DNA of 21,618 nt from Thermoplasmata archaeon (GTDB lineage: Archaea > Thermoplasmatota > Thermoplasmata > Lutacidiplasmatales > UBA184), in assembly GCA_013044425.1 (NCBI GenBank), contig JABEUK010000042.1, positions 1 to 21,618 on the forward strand. The letters run 5' to 3'. The translations under genes and the position numbers were made by a program. Under the pieces are notes generated by a model. That model did not search any database, was not told the origin of the DNA, and saw only the letters and a program-made list of their open reading frames with translations. Below, in pieces: positions 7,622-14,881 of this stretch; within the stretch, counting starts at the first letter, position 1; each line of letters starts with the position of its first letter.

Positions 7622-7628
7622 TTTATCG
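7622..7628 (+). promoter_or_regulatory. TATA-like box for the HIT-family gene
   Basis: TTTATCG lies 24-30 bases before the ATG at 7652, in a GC-rich background. This is the spacing expected when transcription starts at the start codon. It supports the 7652 start over an in-frame upstream codon at 7526, whose extra 42 residues show no family similarity. Confidence 0.5.
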
Positions 7629-7651
7629 CTGGAGCCGTCTCCGGCTTTGCG

Positions 7652-8074
7652 ATGCCTCCCGGAACACCGAGTGCCGAGCCATGCATCTTTTGCGACATCG
7701 TGGCGCACCGGGCTCCCGCCTACCTCGTCTACGAGGACGCCGAGGCCATCGCATTCCTCGACATCTTTCCCTTCACCCGGGGCCATCTCCTCGTGGTCCC
7801 GAGGCATCATGTGCCCCGTCTGACCGATCTGGCCCCGGAGGAGCACGCGCCCTACATTCGGGCTCTCGCCACGATCTGTCGTCGGGCCGAACGACTTTCC
7901 CCGGACTACAACGTGACCCTGAACCAGGGTGCCGCGGCGGGCCAGATCGTCTTCCATCTTCACTTCCACGTCATCCCACGCTACGGGGAGGCGAACCCAT
8001 TCACCCCCTCCGCCCGGAGGCGCCTCTCGGAGGAGGAAGCGCGGGCCCTCGTGGCCGAGCTCTCTCCGCCGTGA
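7652..8074 (+). CDS. HIT-family nucleotide hydrolase/transferase
   Basis: Histidine-triad proteins bind nucleotides and cleave phosphoramidates, adenylates or dinucleoside polyphosphates through a nucleotide-histidine intermediate. The 140-residue protein has CIFCDIV (residues 11-17; C11 and C14 are typical zinc ligands), the FTRGHLLVVPRHH strand-turn region (41-53), LNQG (90-93) and the triad HLHFHVIPR at 102-110, in which the central histidine is the nucleophile. It is full length for the Hint/FHIT-like group. The start at 7652 is chosen from the TATA spacing and family length, giving a probable leaderless mRNA. Memo follows nine bases after the start of the intergenic spacer, so the two are probably one transcription unit. 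The exact substrate cannot be told from sequence. Confidence 0.92.
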   Translation: MPPGTPSAEPCIFCDIVAHRAPAYLVYEDAEAIAFLDIFPFTRGHLLVVPRHHVPRLTDLAPEEHAPYIRALATICRRAERLSPDYNVTLNQGAAAGQIVFHLHFHVIPRYGEANPFTPSARRRLSEEEARALVAELSPP

Positions 8075-8082
8075 GGTCGAGG

Positions 8083-8970
8083 ATGCCCGCGCGGAGCCGT
8101 CCGCCGGTCGTGGCCGGCACGTTCTACCCGCGGGGCGCCCGAGAGCTTCGAGAACAGCTCGATGCCTGCTTCCTCGACCCCCGGGGCCCCGGACGTCTCC
8201 CCGGACCGGCTCGCCGATCCGCCCGAAGCGTCCGCGCCGCGGTCGTTCCCCACGCGGGGTACCTCTTCTCCGGGCCGATCGCGGCCCGGTCGTACGCCGA
8301 GATCGCCGACGACCCAGCGCCCTCCTCGGTTCTCGTCCTCGGGGTGGACCATCACGGAGGAGGAGGGCCCGCGCTCTCCGACATCGCCTGGAGCACGCCC
8401 CTCGGAGACGTAGAGGTCGACCATCGCCTCGTCGAACGGCTCGCGCGCCCTCCCGTTCGGGTCCACGAGCACGCGCACGACCGGGAGCATTCGATCGAGG
8501 TCCAGCTCCCTTTCCTCCAGAGGATCCTTCCAGGGGCACGCTTCGTCGCCCTCCAGGTCGAGTTCGGCCCGTTCGAGCACCTGGAAGAGATCGGTCACGT
8601 CGTACGGGAGGCTGTCCGCGGCCGGGACGTCGTGCTGCTCGCTTCGACCGACTTCTCGCACTACGTTCCAGCGGAGGAAGCCGAGCGAAAGGACCGGCAC
8701 GCGATAGCACCGATCCTGGCCCGGGACCCCCGACGCCTGTACGAGGTGGTCGTGGGAGAGGAGATCTCGATGTGCGGGATCGCGCCGACCACGGTGATGC
8801 TCTGCGCCCTGGAGGAGGAGCGGCTCGAAGCCGAGCTAGTCCGCTGGGGCCATTCGGGCGAGGCCGCTCCCATGGACGAGGTGGTGGGCTACGCCGCGAT
8901 GGTCCTGCGGACCCCGCGAGCGAGCGCCCGCATCGCCGATCCAGCCCGCGGTTCGTCTTTCCTTAAATAG
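8083..8970 (+). CDS. Memo-family protein
   Basis: Memo proteins share a fold with extradiol dioxygenases. Human MEMO1 binds metal, and in archaea and bacteria Memo genes often accompany AMMECR1-like and radical SAM genes; neither partner is visible here. The 295-residue protein keeps the candidate metal-site residues: H57 in VPHAGY, H90/H91 in VDHHGGG, D190 and H193 in STDFSHY, and C231 in SMCGIAP. The N-terminus (VVAGTFYP) and the REHSIEVQLPFLQ segment (134-146) are also diagnostic. A purine-rich GAGGTCGAGG sits directly before the ATG. The gene starts eight bases after the HIT gene stop, so both should be co-transcribed. Its stop codon lies inside the TATA box of the next gene. The cellular role of archaeal Memo is not established. 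Confidence 0.92.
   Translation: MPARSRPPVVAGTFYPRGARELREQLDACFLDPRGPGRLPGPARRSARSVRAAVVPHAGYLFSGPIAARSYAEIADDPAPSSVLVLGVDHHGGGGPALSDIAWSTPLGDVEVDHRLVERLARPPVRVHEHAHDREHSIEVQLPFLQRILPGARFVALQVEFGPFEHLEEIGHVVREAVRGRDVVLLASTDFSHYVPAEEAERKDRHAIAPILARDPRRLYEVVVGEEISMCGIAPTTVMLCALEEERLEAELVRWGHSGEAAPMDEVVGYAAMVLRTPRASARIADPARGSSFLK
8963..8969 (+). promoter_or_regulatory. TATA box of the dCTP deaminase gene
   Basis: TTAAATA is centred about 31 bases before the ATG at 8997, so the mRNA would be leaderless or carry only a few leader bases. The box overlaps the last codons and the TAG stop of the Memo gene, so upstream coding sequence and promoter share bases. Confidence 0.65.
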
Positions 8971-8996
8971 CGAGTTCGGGTCCGCACTCGGGCGAC

Positions 8997-9551
8997 ATGA
9001 TACTTTCTGACGTCAAGATCCGCGAGGAGATCCTCCGCGGGAAGATCGTCATCCGGCCGTTCCGCCGGGAGTGCCTGGGCACGAACTCCTACGACGTCCA
9101 CCTCGGTCCATGGCTCGCGGTGTACAAGGACGGTGCCCTTGACTCGCGCCGTTCCAACGCGATCGAGGAGTTCCGTATCCCAAAGGACGGCTTCGTCCTC
9201 GTGCCCGGACAGCTCTATCTCGGGGTGACGGAGGAGTACACAGAGACCCACGGCTACGTGCCCTTCCTCGAGGGCAAGTCGAGCGTGGGGCGGCTCGGGA
9301 TCGACATCCACTCTACCGCCGGCAAAGGGGACGAGGGGTTCTGCAATTACTGGACGCTCGAGATGTCCGTCAAGCTTCCGGTGCGGGTGTACGGCGGCAT
9401 GCCCGTCGGTCAACTGATCTACTTCGAGATCTCCGGGCCGATCCAGCATAGCTACTCGGCGAAGAGCTCGGCGAAGTATCGCCGCGTCTCATCGCACCCG
9501 ACCCCGTCCCGGATGCATCTGAACTTCCCGCGCGCCCGGCGAGGACGCTAG
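8997..9551 (+). CDS. dcd: dCTP deaminase
   Basis: Dcd deaminates dCTP to dUTP for thymidylate synthesis; some archaeal members also hydrolyse dUTP. The 184-residue protein has the trimeric dUTPase-like fold signature: NSYDVHLG (30-37), the EGKSSVGRLGIDIHSTAGKG block (92-111) with the phosphate-binding serines and arginine, and the WTLEMS strand (119-124), in which E122 corresponds to the catalytic glutamate. The C-terminal tail is Ser/Arg rich and reaches the closing HLNFP motif. Length matches archaeal Dcd. The ATG follows a well-placed TATA box with almost no leader. The stop is six bases from the convergent leuS stop. Whether it is mono- or bifunctional (Dcd-Dut) cannot be settled by eye. 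Confidence 0.93.
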   Translation: MILSDVKIREEILRGKIVIRPFRRECLGTNSYDVHLGPWLAVYKDGALDSRRSNAIEEFRIPKDGFVLVPGQLYLGVTEEYTETHGYVPFLEGKSSVGRLGIDIHSTAGKGDEGFCNYWTLEMSVKLPVRVYGGMPVGQLIYFEISGPIQHSYSAKSSAKYRRVSSHPTPSRMHLNFPRARRGR

Positions 9552-9557
9552 CCCGCG

Positions 9558-12470
9558 CTATTCCGCCGAGGGCGGGGCGGCGGCTCCGCCCCGTCGCGCG
9601 AGGTAGAACGCGGGCCGGCCGGGCCGAGCGCGGTCGCGTCGATGCATCGGATCGACCGCCTCGGCGTCTTCCTCGCGGTGGACGGAGATGGCGCTGAACC
9701 CGAAGCGTTTGACCAGGTAACCCTGCGCGGAGCGCAAGATGTCGACCTCGTCGATCGGGATTGGGGAAGGGGGGCCCTCGGACCGCGCGAGCGGAGCGAT
9801 GCGCTGAACGTACTTGGGGATCTCCGCGCGGTGGGCCACGAGCTCCGGGTGCGCGTTCGCGCGCTCCATCACCTTCGCGATGTTGGGTGTGGCCCCGCTC
9901 TCCAGGGCCTCCCGGATCCACTGCTCAGGGAGTCGCTTCCACGAGGCCGCGACATAGAAGATCACCTCGTCCGGGGCCGACTCGCTGCGGTCCAATTGCG
10001 GCCGCATCACGTTGCGGAGATCGTCCTCGACCATCGCCAGGAAGGTCTCCGCGGCTTCCGCCACCTCCGAGCGCGGGAACTCCTCGGCCGAGGGGAACCG
10101 TTCCGAGGCGACGAGGCCGGGGAACCGGCCCACCCCGAGCTCCTCCGCGAGATGCGGCGTGAACGGGGAGAGCATTCGGATCCACGCGTTCGCGACGCGA
10201 TCCGTGGCATCGCCCGGAACGCCCCCGCGCGCGTAGTATCGCTTCAACAGGGCAGGGAGCGCGACATAGATGGCCTCGGCCGCCTCGCGGGGACGGTTCT
10301 CCCGAAGGTGGTGGGTGGCCCGAGCGACGACGCCATGCATCCCGGAGAAGAGCCACGCGTCGAGCTCGGGGATCCCCGCACCCGCGCCGGCGGCCTCGCG
10401 AGCCATCCGCGCGATGTCCTCGAGGCGTCCGACCGCCGCATCGGCCAGCGCCGGATCCCACTCGAAATCGTACGACGGGAGGGCGCTGCTCGCGTGCACC
10501 AACCGCAGCGCATCCGGACCCCACAGGGCGAGCGCCTCCCGCATCGGGAGGATCCGACCGCCCTTCGCGCTGACATCCTTCTTGGAGAGCTTCTCTCCGG
10601 AAGCGCCGGTCACCCAGCCATGCACGAAGATGCCGCGTGGGCCGAGCTCCGGTGGGAGGAGCTTCGCATGGGTCAGGAGGAAGGGTGGGAAGTGGACCCG
10701 CTTGTGCTCCTTCCCTCCAATGTTGCAGTCGAGCGGGTACCAGTAGAGGAAGTCGGCCCGGATCTCCTGCTGCAGCCCTGCATCGAGGGTGGGCTCACCG
10801 GGTCCCTCCCCGAGGAAGACGAAGTCGAAGAAGGCGTCCGTCAGTGCGGATGGGAGGATCCCCCGCTCCCGCACGAAGCGTCGAACGACATAGTAGGCCG
10901 GATAGAACGTGGAGTCCGCGATCGGTTCGACGATCCACTCCGGATCGAACGGCAACGGCGTACCCATCCAGCGGCCGCGTCGGGTGCACGGGCGGTCGTC
11001 CATCCAATCGAGGATGGCGGGCAGGTCGTGCGCGTAATCCTCCGGGGAGACCGCCATCGAGCGGAGCGCGGCGTGACCGAGCGCTTTCCACTCCGGGTCG
11101 CTGTAGCGGATGAACCACTGGTGGGGCACCCGTCGGATCACAACGGAGTGTCCGTTCCGACAGACGACGGGCTCGGAGAACTCCTGCAGTTCGAAGCTCT
11201 GTTTGCTCGCTCCGAGGGCGGCGATCACTCGCTCCCGTGCATCGCGGACCGGGACCCCGAGGTAGTCGCGAACGGTCATCGTTCCACGGGTGAACTCAAG
11301 TCGGTACAGCCGTTCGGTCGCTTCCTGGAGCGCCGGGGCGTCCGCGAGCTTCGTCGCACCCGTGGCTCGATTGGCGCGCTCCGCAGGCGATCCCGTTCCG
11401 GCGGCCAGCTCCCGCTCCGACGCGGGCAGTTCATGGATGGGAGGAACCGCGAGGATGACCGGTGCCGGGCGCAAGCTCTCCCGCTCCTGGACCGTCAGCT
11501 CCGCGAGCGCGAGCGAGTCCGCGGGTGCGTGTGCCGGGACGGACATGACGACCCCGGCCCCGACCTTGGGGTCCACGAGCGAGCTCGGGAAGACCGGCAC
11601 CGGTACTCCCGTCAGCGGTGCGGTCACGCTTCGGCCCTTCAGCTCGGCGGGCCGGATCTCGTGGCCGATGCGGCCCCCGTGCTGCTCGACGAGCCGCTCG
11701 GCACCTGCGCGGCTCACGAGATAGGTACGACCCTCGTGGGTCCAGGATACCAGCGGGTCGTGGAGCGGAATCCACAGGTTGGTCACCCCGTAGATCGTTT
11801 CGGGCCGGAGCGTGGCCGCGAGAAGGATCCGTCCATCCTGGAGTCGGAACGGCACCGTCGTGTACCGAACGATCTCGGCGGTCCCGCCGGCCGAGAGATC
11901 CGTCTCGGAGGGGTCGACCGCGACGGGACCGCAGACGGGGCACACGGCGGAGTAGTGCGTTTTCTGGACGAGCGCGTCTTGGTCCCGAAGGCGATCGAAC
12001 TGCCAACGGATGAAGGCGCGATAATCGTCGTCGACCGTGGTGAGATAGGCGCTCTCATCGACCAGCACGCCGACCTGCCGATAGACGTCGAGGTACTGGG
12101 CTCCCAGGAAGCGGGCGGCGTACTCGGGATCCTCGAGCTTGGGCCAGTCGGCCGCCGGAATCCCGTTCTGCTCGAGCTCGTGGACGGTCGTCGGGTTGCG
12201 GTCCTTGACTTTCTGGGCGTAGGTGACCGCCGGCAGGCCCGACGCGTGGACCCCGGCCGGGAAGAACACTTGCTCCCCGAGCATGCGGTGGAACCGATGG
12301 AACGCGTCGGCGTAGACGATCCCCCGCAAGTGCCCGACGTGGAGAAAGCCGCTCGGTCCGGGGTACGCGACGATCGCGTAATATTTGGCCCGGTTCGGGT
12401 CGCGACGAGCGGTCGCGAGGCCGGCCCGCCGCCACTCCTCCTGCCAATAGGCGGCCCGCTCGGACTCCAT
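9558..12470 (-). CDS. leuS: Leucyl-tRNA synthetase, archaeal type
   Basis: This class I synthetase charges tRNA-Leu and edits mischarged products. It has HVGH (the HIGH motif) at residues 44-47, the CP1 editing domain with the archaeal LeuRS signature ATLRPETIYGVTNLW and the conserved VVMSVPAHAPAD editing motif, WYPLDCNIGGKEHKRVHF before the active-site closure, and KLSKK (the KMSKS loop) at 627-631. The C-terminus ends with the archaeal RPGRPAFYL segment and then an Ala/Pro tail. The protein is 970 residues, close to other archaeal LeuRS proteins. An in-frame ATG five codons upstream (12485) is possible. A TATA-like box centred near 12499 places the transcript start at about 12472, so the ATG at 12470 was chosen, giving a leaderless mRNA. 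The gene diverges from queE and converges on dcd. Confidence 0.95.
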   Translation of the reverse strand: MESERAAYWQEEWRRAGLATARRDPNRAKYYAIVAYPGPSGFLHVGHLRGIVYADAFHRFHRMLGEQVFFPAGVHASGLPAVTYAQKVKDRNPTTVHELEQNGIPAADWPKLEDPEYAARFLGAQYLDVYRQVGVLVDESAYLTTVDDDYRAFIRWQFDRLRDQDALVQKTHYSAVCPVCGPVAVDPSETDLSAGGTAEIVRYTTVPFRLQDGRILLAATLRPETIYGVTNLWIPLHDPLVSWTHEGRTYLVSRAGAERLVEQHGGRIGHEIRPAELKGRSVTAPLTGVPVPVFPSSLVDPKVGAGVVMSVPAHAPADSLALAELTVQERESLRPAPVILAVPPIHELPASERELAAGTGSPAERANRATGATKLADAPALQEATERLYRLEFTRGTMTVRDYLGVPVRDARERVIAALGASKQSFELQEFSEPVVCRNGHSVVIRRVPHQWFIRYSDPEWKALGHAALRSMAVSPEDYAHDLPAILDWMDDRPCTRRGRWMGTPLPFDPEWIVEPIADSTFYPAYYVVRRFVRERGILPSALTDAFFDFVFLGEGPGEPTLDAGLQQEIRADFLYWYPLDCNIGGKEHKRVHFPPFLLTHAKLLPPELGPRGIFVHGWVTGASGEKLSKKDVSAKGGRILPMREALALWGPDALRLVHASSALPSYDFEWDPALADAAVGRLEDIARMAREAAGAGAGIPELDAWLFSGMHGVVARATHHLRENRPREAAEAIYVALPALLKRYYARGGVPGDATDRVANAWIRMLSPFTPHLAEELGVGRFPGLVASERFPSAEEFPRSEVAEAAETFLAMVEDDLRNVMRPQLDRSESAPDEVIFYVAASWKRLPEQWIREALESGATPNIAKVMERANAHPELVAHRAEIPKYVQRIAPLARSEGPPSPIPIDEVDILRSAQGYLVKRFGFSAISVHREEDAEAVDPMHRRDRARPGRPAFYLARRGGAAAPPSAE

Positions 12471-12493
12471 CGGATTCGTTCGCATCCGGGATT

Positions 12494-12504
12494 CCTATTT
12501 GAGC
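12494..12504 (-). promoter_or_regulatory. TATA-like box of leuS
   Basis: The minus strand reads GCTCAAATAGG. Normal spacing puts the start of transcription at or next to the ATG at 12470. The farther ATG at 12485 would be only about 14 bases from the box and hence outside the transcript. Confidence 0.5.
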
Positions 12505-12546
12505 GGACCGCCGGTGGAACGGGAGCACGGGCCACCGGGCAAAGCG

Positions 12547-12553
12547 CCTATAG
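12547..12553 (+). promoter_or_regulatory. TATA-like box of queE
   Basis: CCTATAG is centred about 31 bases before the ATG at 12581. Together with the leuS box about 50 bases away on the other strand, it forms a compact divergent promoter pair in a 110-base gap. The spacing favours the ATG at 12581 over the in-frame GTG at 12569. Confidence 0.5.
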
Positions 12554-12580
12554 CGGGACCTGCCCGTAGTGCCGCGGACG

Positions 12581-13210
12581 ATGCGGCTCATCGAGATCTT
12601 CCACTCCATTCAAGGGGAGGGCCCGCTGACGGGCCGTCGGACGTCGTTCATTCGGACGGCCCGGTGCAACCTTCGGTGCTCGTGGTGCGACTCCACCTAC
12701 TCCTTCGGGCCGGGCAGGGAACGATCCATTCCCTCGATCCTGAAGGAGATCGAGCGCCACCGGACCCCGTACGTATGCCTCACCGGAGGCGAACCGCTCC
12801 TCCAGCCGGAGGCGACGAAGCTCCTCCGAGAGCTCGCACGCCGAGGGAAGACCACGGTCGTCGAGACCGGGGGCTCGTTGGATGTGACCTCCTACCTATC
12901 GATCCCGGGAGTGATCCTCAGCGTCGACGTCAAGTGCCCGGGCTCGAAGATGGAGCGACGCAATCGTTGGTCCAACCTCGCGCTCCTGCGACCGACCGAC
13001 ATCGTGAAGTTCGTTCTGCAGGACCGACGCGACTACCTCTACGCTAAGCGCGTGATCGCCCGGCACCCCATGCCGAAGGAGGTCGTGCTCCAACCGGTGT
13101 GGGGGACGGATGCCGGGCTCCTCGCGGACTGGGTGCTCCACGATCGACTCGACGTTCGGGTCCTGCTCCAAGAGCACAAGGTGCTCTGGGGTGACGTCCC
13201 CGGCCGGTGA
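12581..13210 (+). CDS. queE: 7-carboxy-7-deazaguanine synthase (radical SAM)
   Basis: QueE converts 6-carboxytetrahydropterin to 7-carboxy-7-deazaguanine, an early step to queuosine in bacteria and to archaeosine at tRNA position 15 in archaea. The 209-residue protein begins MRLIEIFHSIQGEG, the characteristic QueE opening. It has the radical SAM cluster motif CNLRCSWC (C29, C33, C36), SAM-binding TGGEPLLQ (68-75), VVETGG and a VDVKCPGS segment. Length is typical. Start 12581 is supported by the TATA spacing. No other archaeosine genes lie nearby. The tRNA-Pro at 14882 has G at position 15, so it is a possible final substrate of the pathway, which is an inference. Confidence 0.94.
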   Translation: MRLIEIFHSIQGEGPLTGRRTSFIRTARCNLRCSWCDSTYSFGPGRERSIPSILKEIERHRTPYVCLTGGEPLLQPEATKLLRELARRGKTTVVETGGSLDVTSYLSIPGVILSVDVKCPGSKMERRNRWSNLALLRPTDIVKFVLQDRRDYLYAKRVIARHPMPKEVVLQPVWGTDAGLLADWVLHDRLDVRVLLQEHKVLWGDVPGR

Positions 13211-13243
13211 GCATTTCCCTCGGGCCGACGGGCCGAGACGGAT

Positions 13244-13253
13244 AGCCTAAAGA
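13244..13253 (+). promoter_or_regulatory. Weak TATA-like box for glycerol-1-phosphate dehydrogenase
   Basis: AGCCTAAAGA is centred about 35 bases before the ATG at 13284 and is the only AT-richer patch in the 73-base gap after queE. It would give a leader of roughly eight bases. The sequence match is poor, so read-through from queE is an alternative. Confidence 0.3.
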
Positions 13254-13283
13254 GTCTCCCCCTCTCCTCCGCGATTCTAGCGC

Positions 13284-14393
13284 ATGGCGCCCCTTCCCCC
13301 GCCTGTCAAAGGTTCCACGGCGGGAATCGACCTGCCCTTCGGCAAAGCCCGCGCGATGGTGTTCCCCCGCGTGGTGCTCGCCGGGCATGACGTCCTGACC
13401 GAGCTGGGATCGACCTGCCGCCAGTTCGGGTTCGCAGATCGTGGCGCCGTCGTCACCGGGCCGACAACGGCCGCGCTCGCCGGGGACCGGTCCGCCCAGA
13501 TCCTCTCCGAGTCGGGGTTCGAGGTGGAAACGATCGTCGCCCGCGAGGCAACCGAGGAGGAGGTCGCCCGAGTCGAACAGGAGGCCGCGCGCTCGAAGGC
13601 GGCGTTCCTGGTGGCGGTCGGCGGTGGCTCGAAGATCGACATCACCAAGGTCGTCGCCGACCACCTCCACCTTCCCTTCGTGAGCGTCCCGACCTCCGCG
13701 GCGCACGACGGGATCTCCTCGCCCCGGGCGTCGCTGCACGGAGCCCATACGACCAACAGCATCCCCGCGGCCGTCCCGCTCGGGGTCATCGCCGACACCG
13801 CGGTCATCGTGCGCGCCCCCTACCGGCTCCTGGCGTCGGGCTGCGCCGACGTGCTCTCGAACCTGACGGCGGTGCTCGATTGGAAGCTCGCCGTTCGGCT
13901 GCGCAACGAGGAGTACTCGAGCACCGCCGCGACCCTCTCGGAGTACTCGGCCCAACAGATCATGGACCAAGCCCCGCTCATCAAGCCGAACTTGGAGGAG
14001 TCGGTCTGGATCGCCATCCGTCCGCTGATCGTCGCAGGGATCGCGATGAGCGTAGCCGGCTCCTCACGGCCCTGCTCCGGCAGCGAGCACCTGTTCAGCC
14101 ACGCGCTCGACCGGGTGGCGGCGCATCCCAGTCTCCACGGAGAGCAGTGCGGGGTCGGAGCGATCATGATGATGTATCTGCACGGAGGGGACTGGCACCG
14201 ACTGCGGAGCACGCTCCGCACGATCGGCGCTCCGACCACCGCCCACGAGCTCGGAGCCTCCAACGCGGAGATGATCGACGCGCTCGTCGCGGCGCATACC
14301 GTCCGACCGGAACGTTACACGATCCTAGGGGACAGTGGGTTGACACGCGAGGCGGCCGAACGCCTCGCCACCGTCACCGGGGTGGTGGGTTGA
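13284..14393 (+). CDS. egsA: sn-Glycerol-1-phosphate dehydrogenase
   Basis: This NAD(P)H- and metal-dependent enzyme reduces dihydroxyacetone phosphate to sn-glycerol-1-phosphate, setting the stereochemistry of the archaeal membrane lipid backbone. The 369-residue protein belongs to the iron-alcohol-dehydrogenase/glycerol-dehydrogenase fold. It has the nucleotide-binding GGGSKID loop at 113-119, PTSAAHDGISSP at 136-147 with metal ligand D142, H269 in SGSEHLFSHAL and H285 in HGEQCGVG. These match the three metal ligands of the family. The N-terminus precedes the FPRVVLAGHDVL segment and has about 25 extra residues, slightly long, so a later start cannot be excluded. The stop is two bases before the UPF0179 ATG, so the genes are probably co-transcribed. 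Confidence 0.95.
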   Translation: MAPLPPPVKGSTAGIDLPFGKARAMVFPRVVLAGHDVLTELGSTCRQFGFADRGAVVTGPTTAALAGDRSAQILSESGFEVETIVAREATEEEVARVEQEAARSKAAFLVAVGGGSKIDITKVVADHLHLPFVSVPTSAAHDGISSPRASLHGAHTTNSIPAAVPLGVIADTAVIVRAPYRLLASGCADVLSNLTAVLDWKLAVRLRNEEYSSTAATLSEYSAQQIMDQAPLIKPNLEESVWIAIRPLIVAGIAMSVAGSSRPCSGSEHLFSHALDRVAAHPSLHGEQCGVGAIMMMYLHGGDWHRLRSTLRTIGAPTTAHELGASNAEMIDALVAAHTVRPERYTILGDSGLTREAAERLATVTGVVG

Positions 14394-14395
14394 AC

Positions 14396-14824
14396 ATGGC
14401 GGATATCACGCTGATCGCACGGAACGAGGCGCACGAAGGGTTCGAATTCGTCTACCAAGGCGGGGCACCGGTCTGCCGGACGTGTCCGTATCGACACGCC
14501 TGCCTCACGCTCGATGCGGGTCGACGCTACACGATCACGAAGGTCCGTCCGATCACGCACCCGTGCGCGCTCCAGGAGACGGAGGCGAACGTCGTTGAGG
14601 TACGGGCGGTTCCGCGCTCGCTCGTAGTCGACGCGCGGGGGGCGACCGTCGGCGCCACCGTCGAGGTCGGTCGATTTGCCTGCTCCCGCCTGGACTGTCC
14701 GAACTGGGGGATCTGCGCCGGCCCCAGCCTCCCGGCGAAACAGCGGTTCCGCATCGAAACCGTACATCCGGAAATGGCCGAGTGCCGGATCGGTCGGACG
14801 CTCAAGCGGGTCGAGGCCGTCTAG
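14396..14824 (+). CDS. UPF0179 family cysteine-rich protein
   Basis: UPF0179 is a conserved archaeal family of unknown function. This 142-residue member has eight cysteines: C27, C30 and C36 in CRTCPYRHAC; C57 in HPC; C96, C101 and C107 in CSRLDCPNWGIC; and C130. The grouping suggests two zinc or iron-sulfur sites, which is inference. The N-terminal 20 residues form a short beta-rich stretch, and the middle (residues 64-93) is hydrophobic and strand-like. The ATG follows the glycerol-1-phosphate dehydrogenase stop (TGA) by two bases, so translation is probably coupled. The tRNA-Pro promoter begins about 20 bases after its stop. Family identification is from the cysteine pattern and overall sequence; no function is claimed. 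Confidence 0.85.
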   Translation: MADITLIARNEAHEGFEFVYQGGAPVCRTCPYRHACLTLDAGRRYTITKVRPITHPCALQETEANVVEVRAVPRSLVVDARGATVGATVEVGRFACSRLDCPNWGICAGPSLPAKQRFRIETVHPEMAECRIGRTLKRVEAV

Positions 14825-14846
14825 GTCTCTCGCGCGGCGGATGTAA

Positions 14847-14854
14847 GTTCATAA
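14847..14854 (+). promoter_or_regulatory. TATA-like box of the tRNA-Pro gene
   Basis: GTTCATAA is centred about 31 bases before the first base of the mature tRNA (14882). This is the right distance for an archaeal tRNA promoter with a very short 5' leader to be removed by RNase P. Confidence 0.55.
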
Positions 14855-14881
14855 CCGTCCGCGAACTGCTCCGGCCGGATG

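Noticed and set aside
9642..12569. A 975-codon plus-strand frame antisense to leuS
   Set aside because: Same length as the synthetase because of codon bias on the opposite strand. The product is charged and repetitive without motifs, whereas the minus strand has HVGH, KLSKK and the editing-domain motifs.
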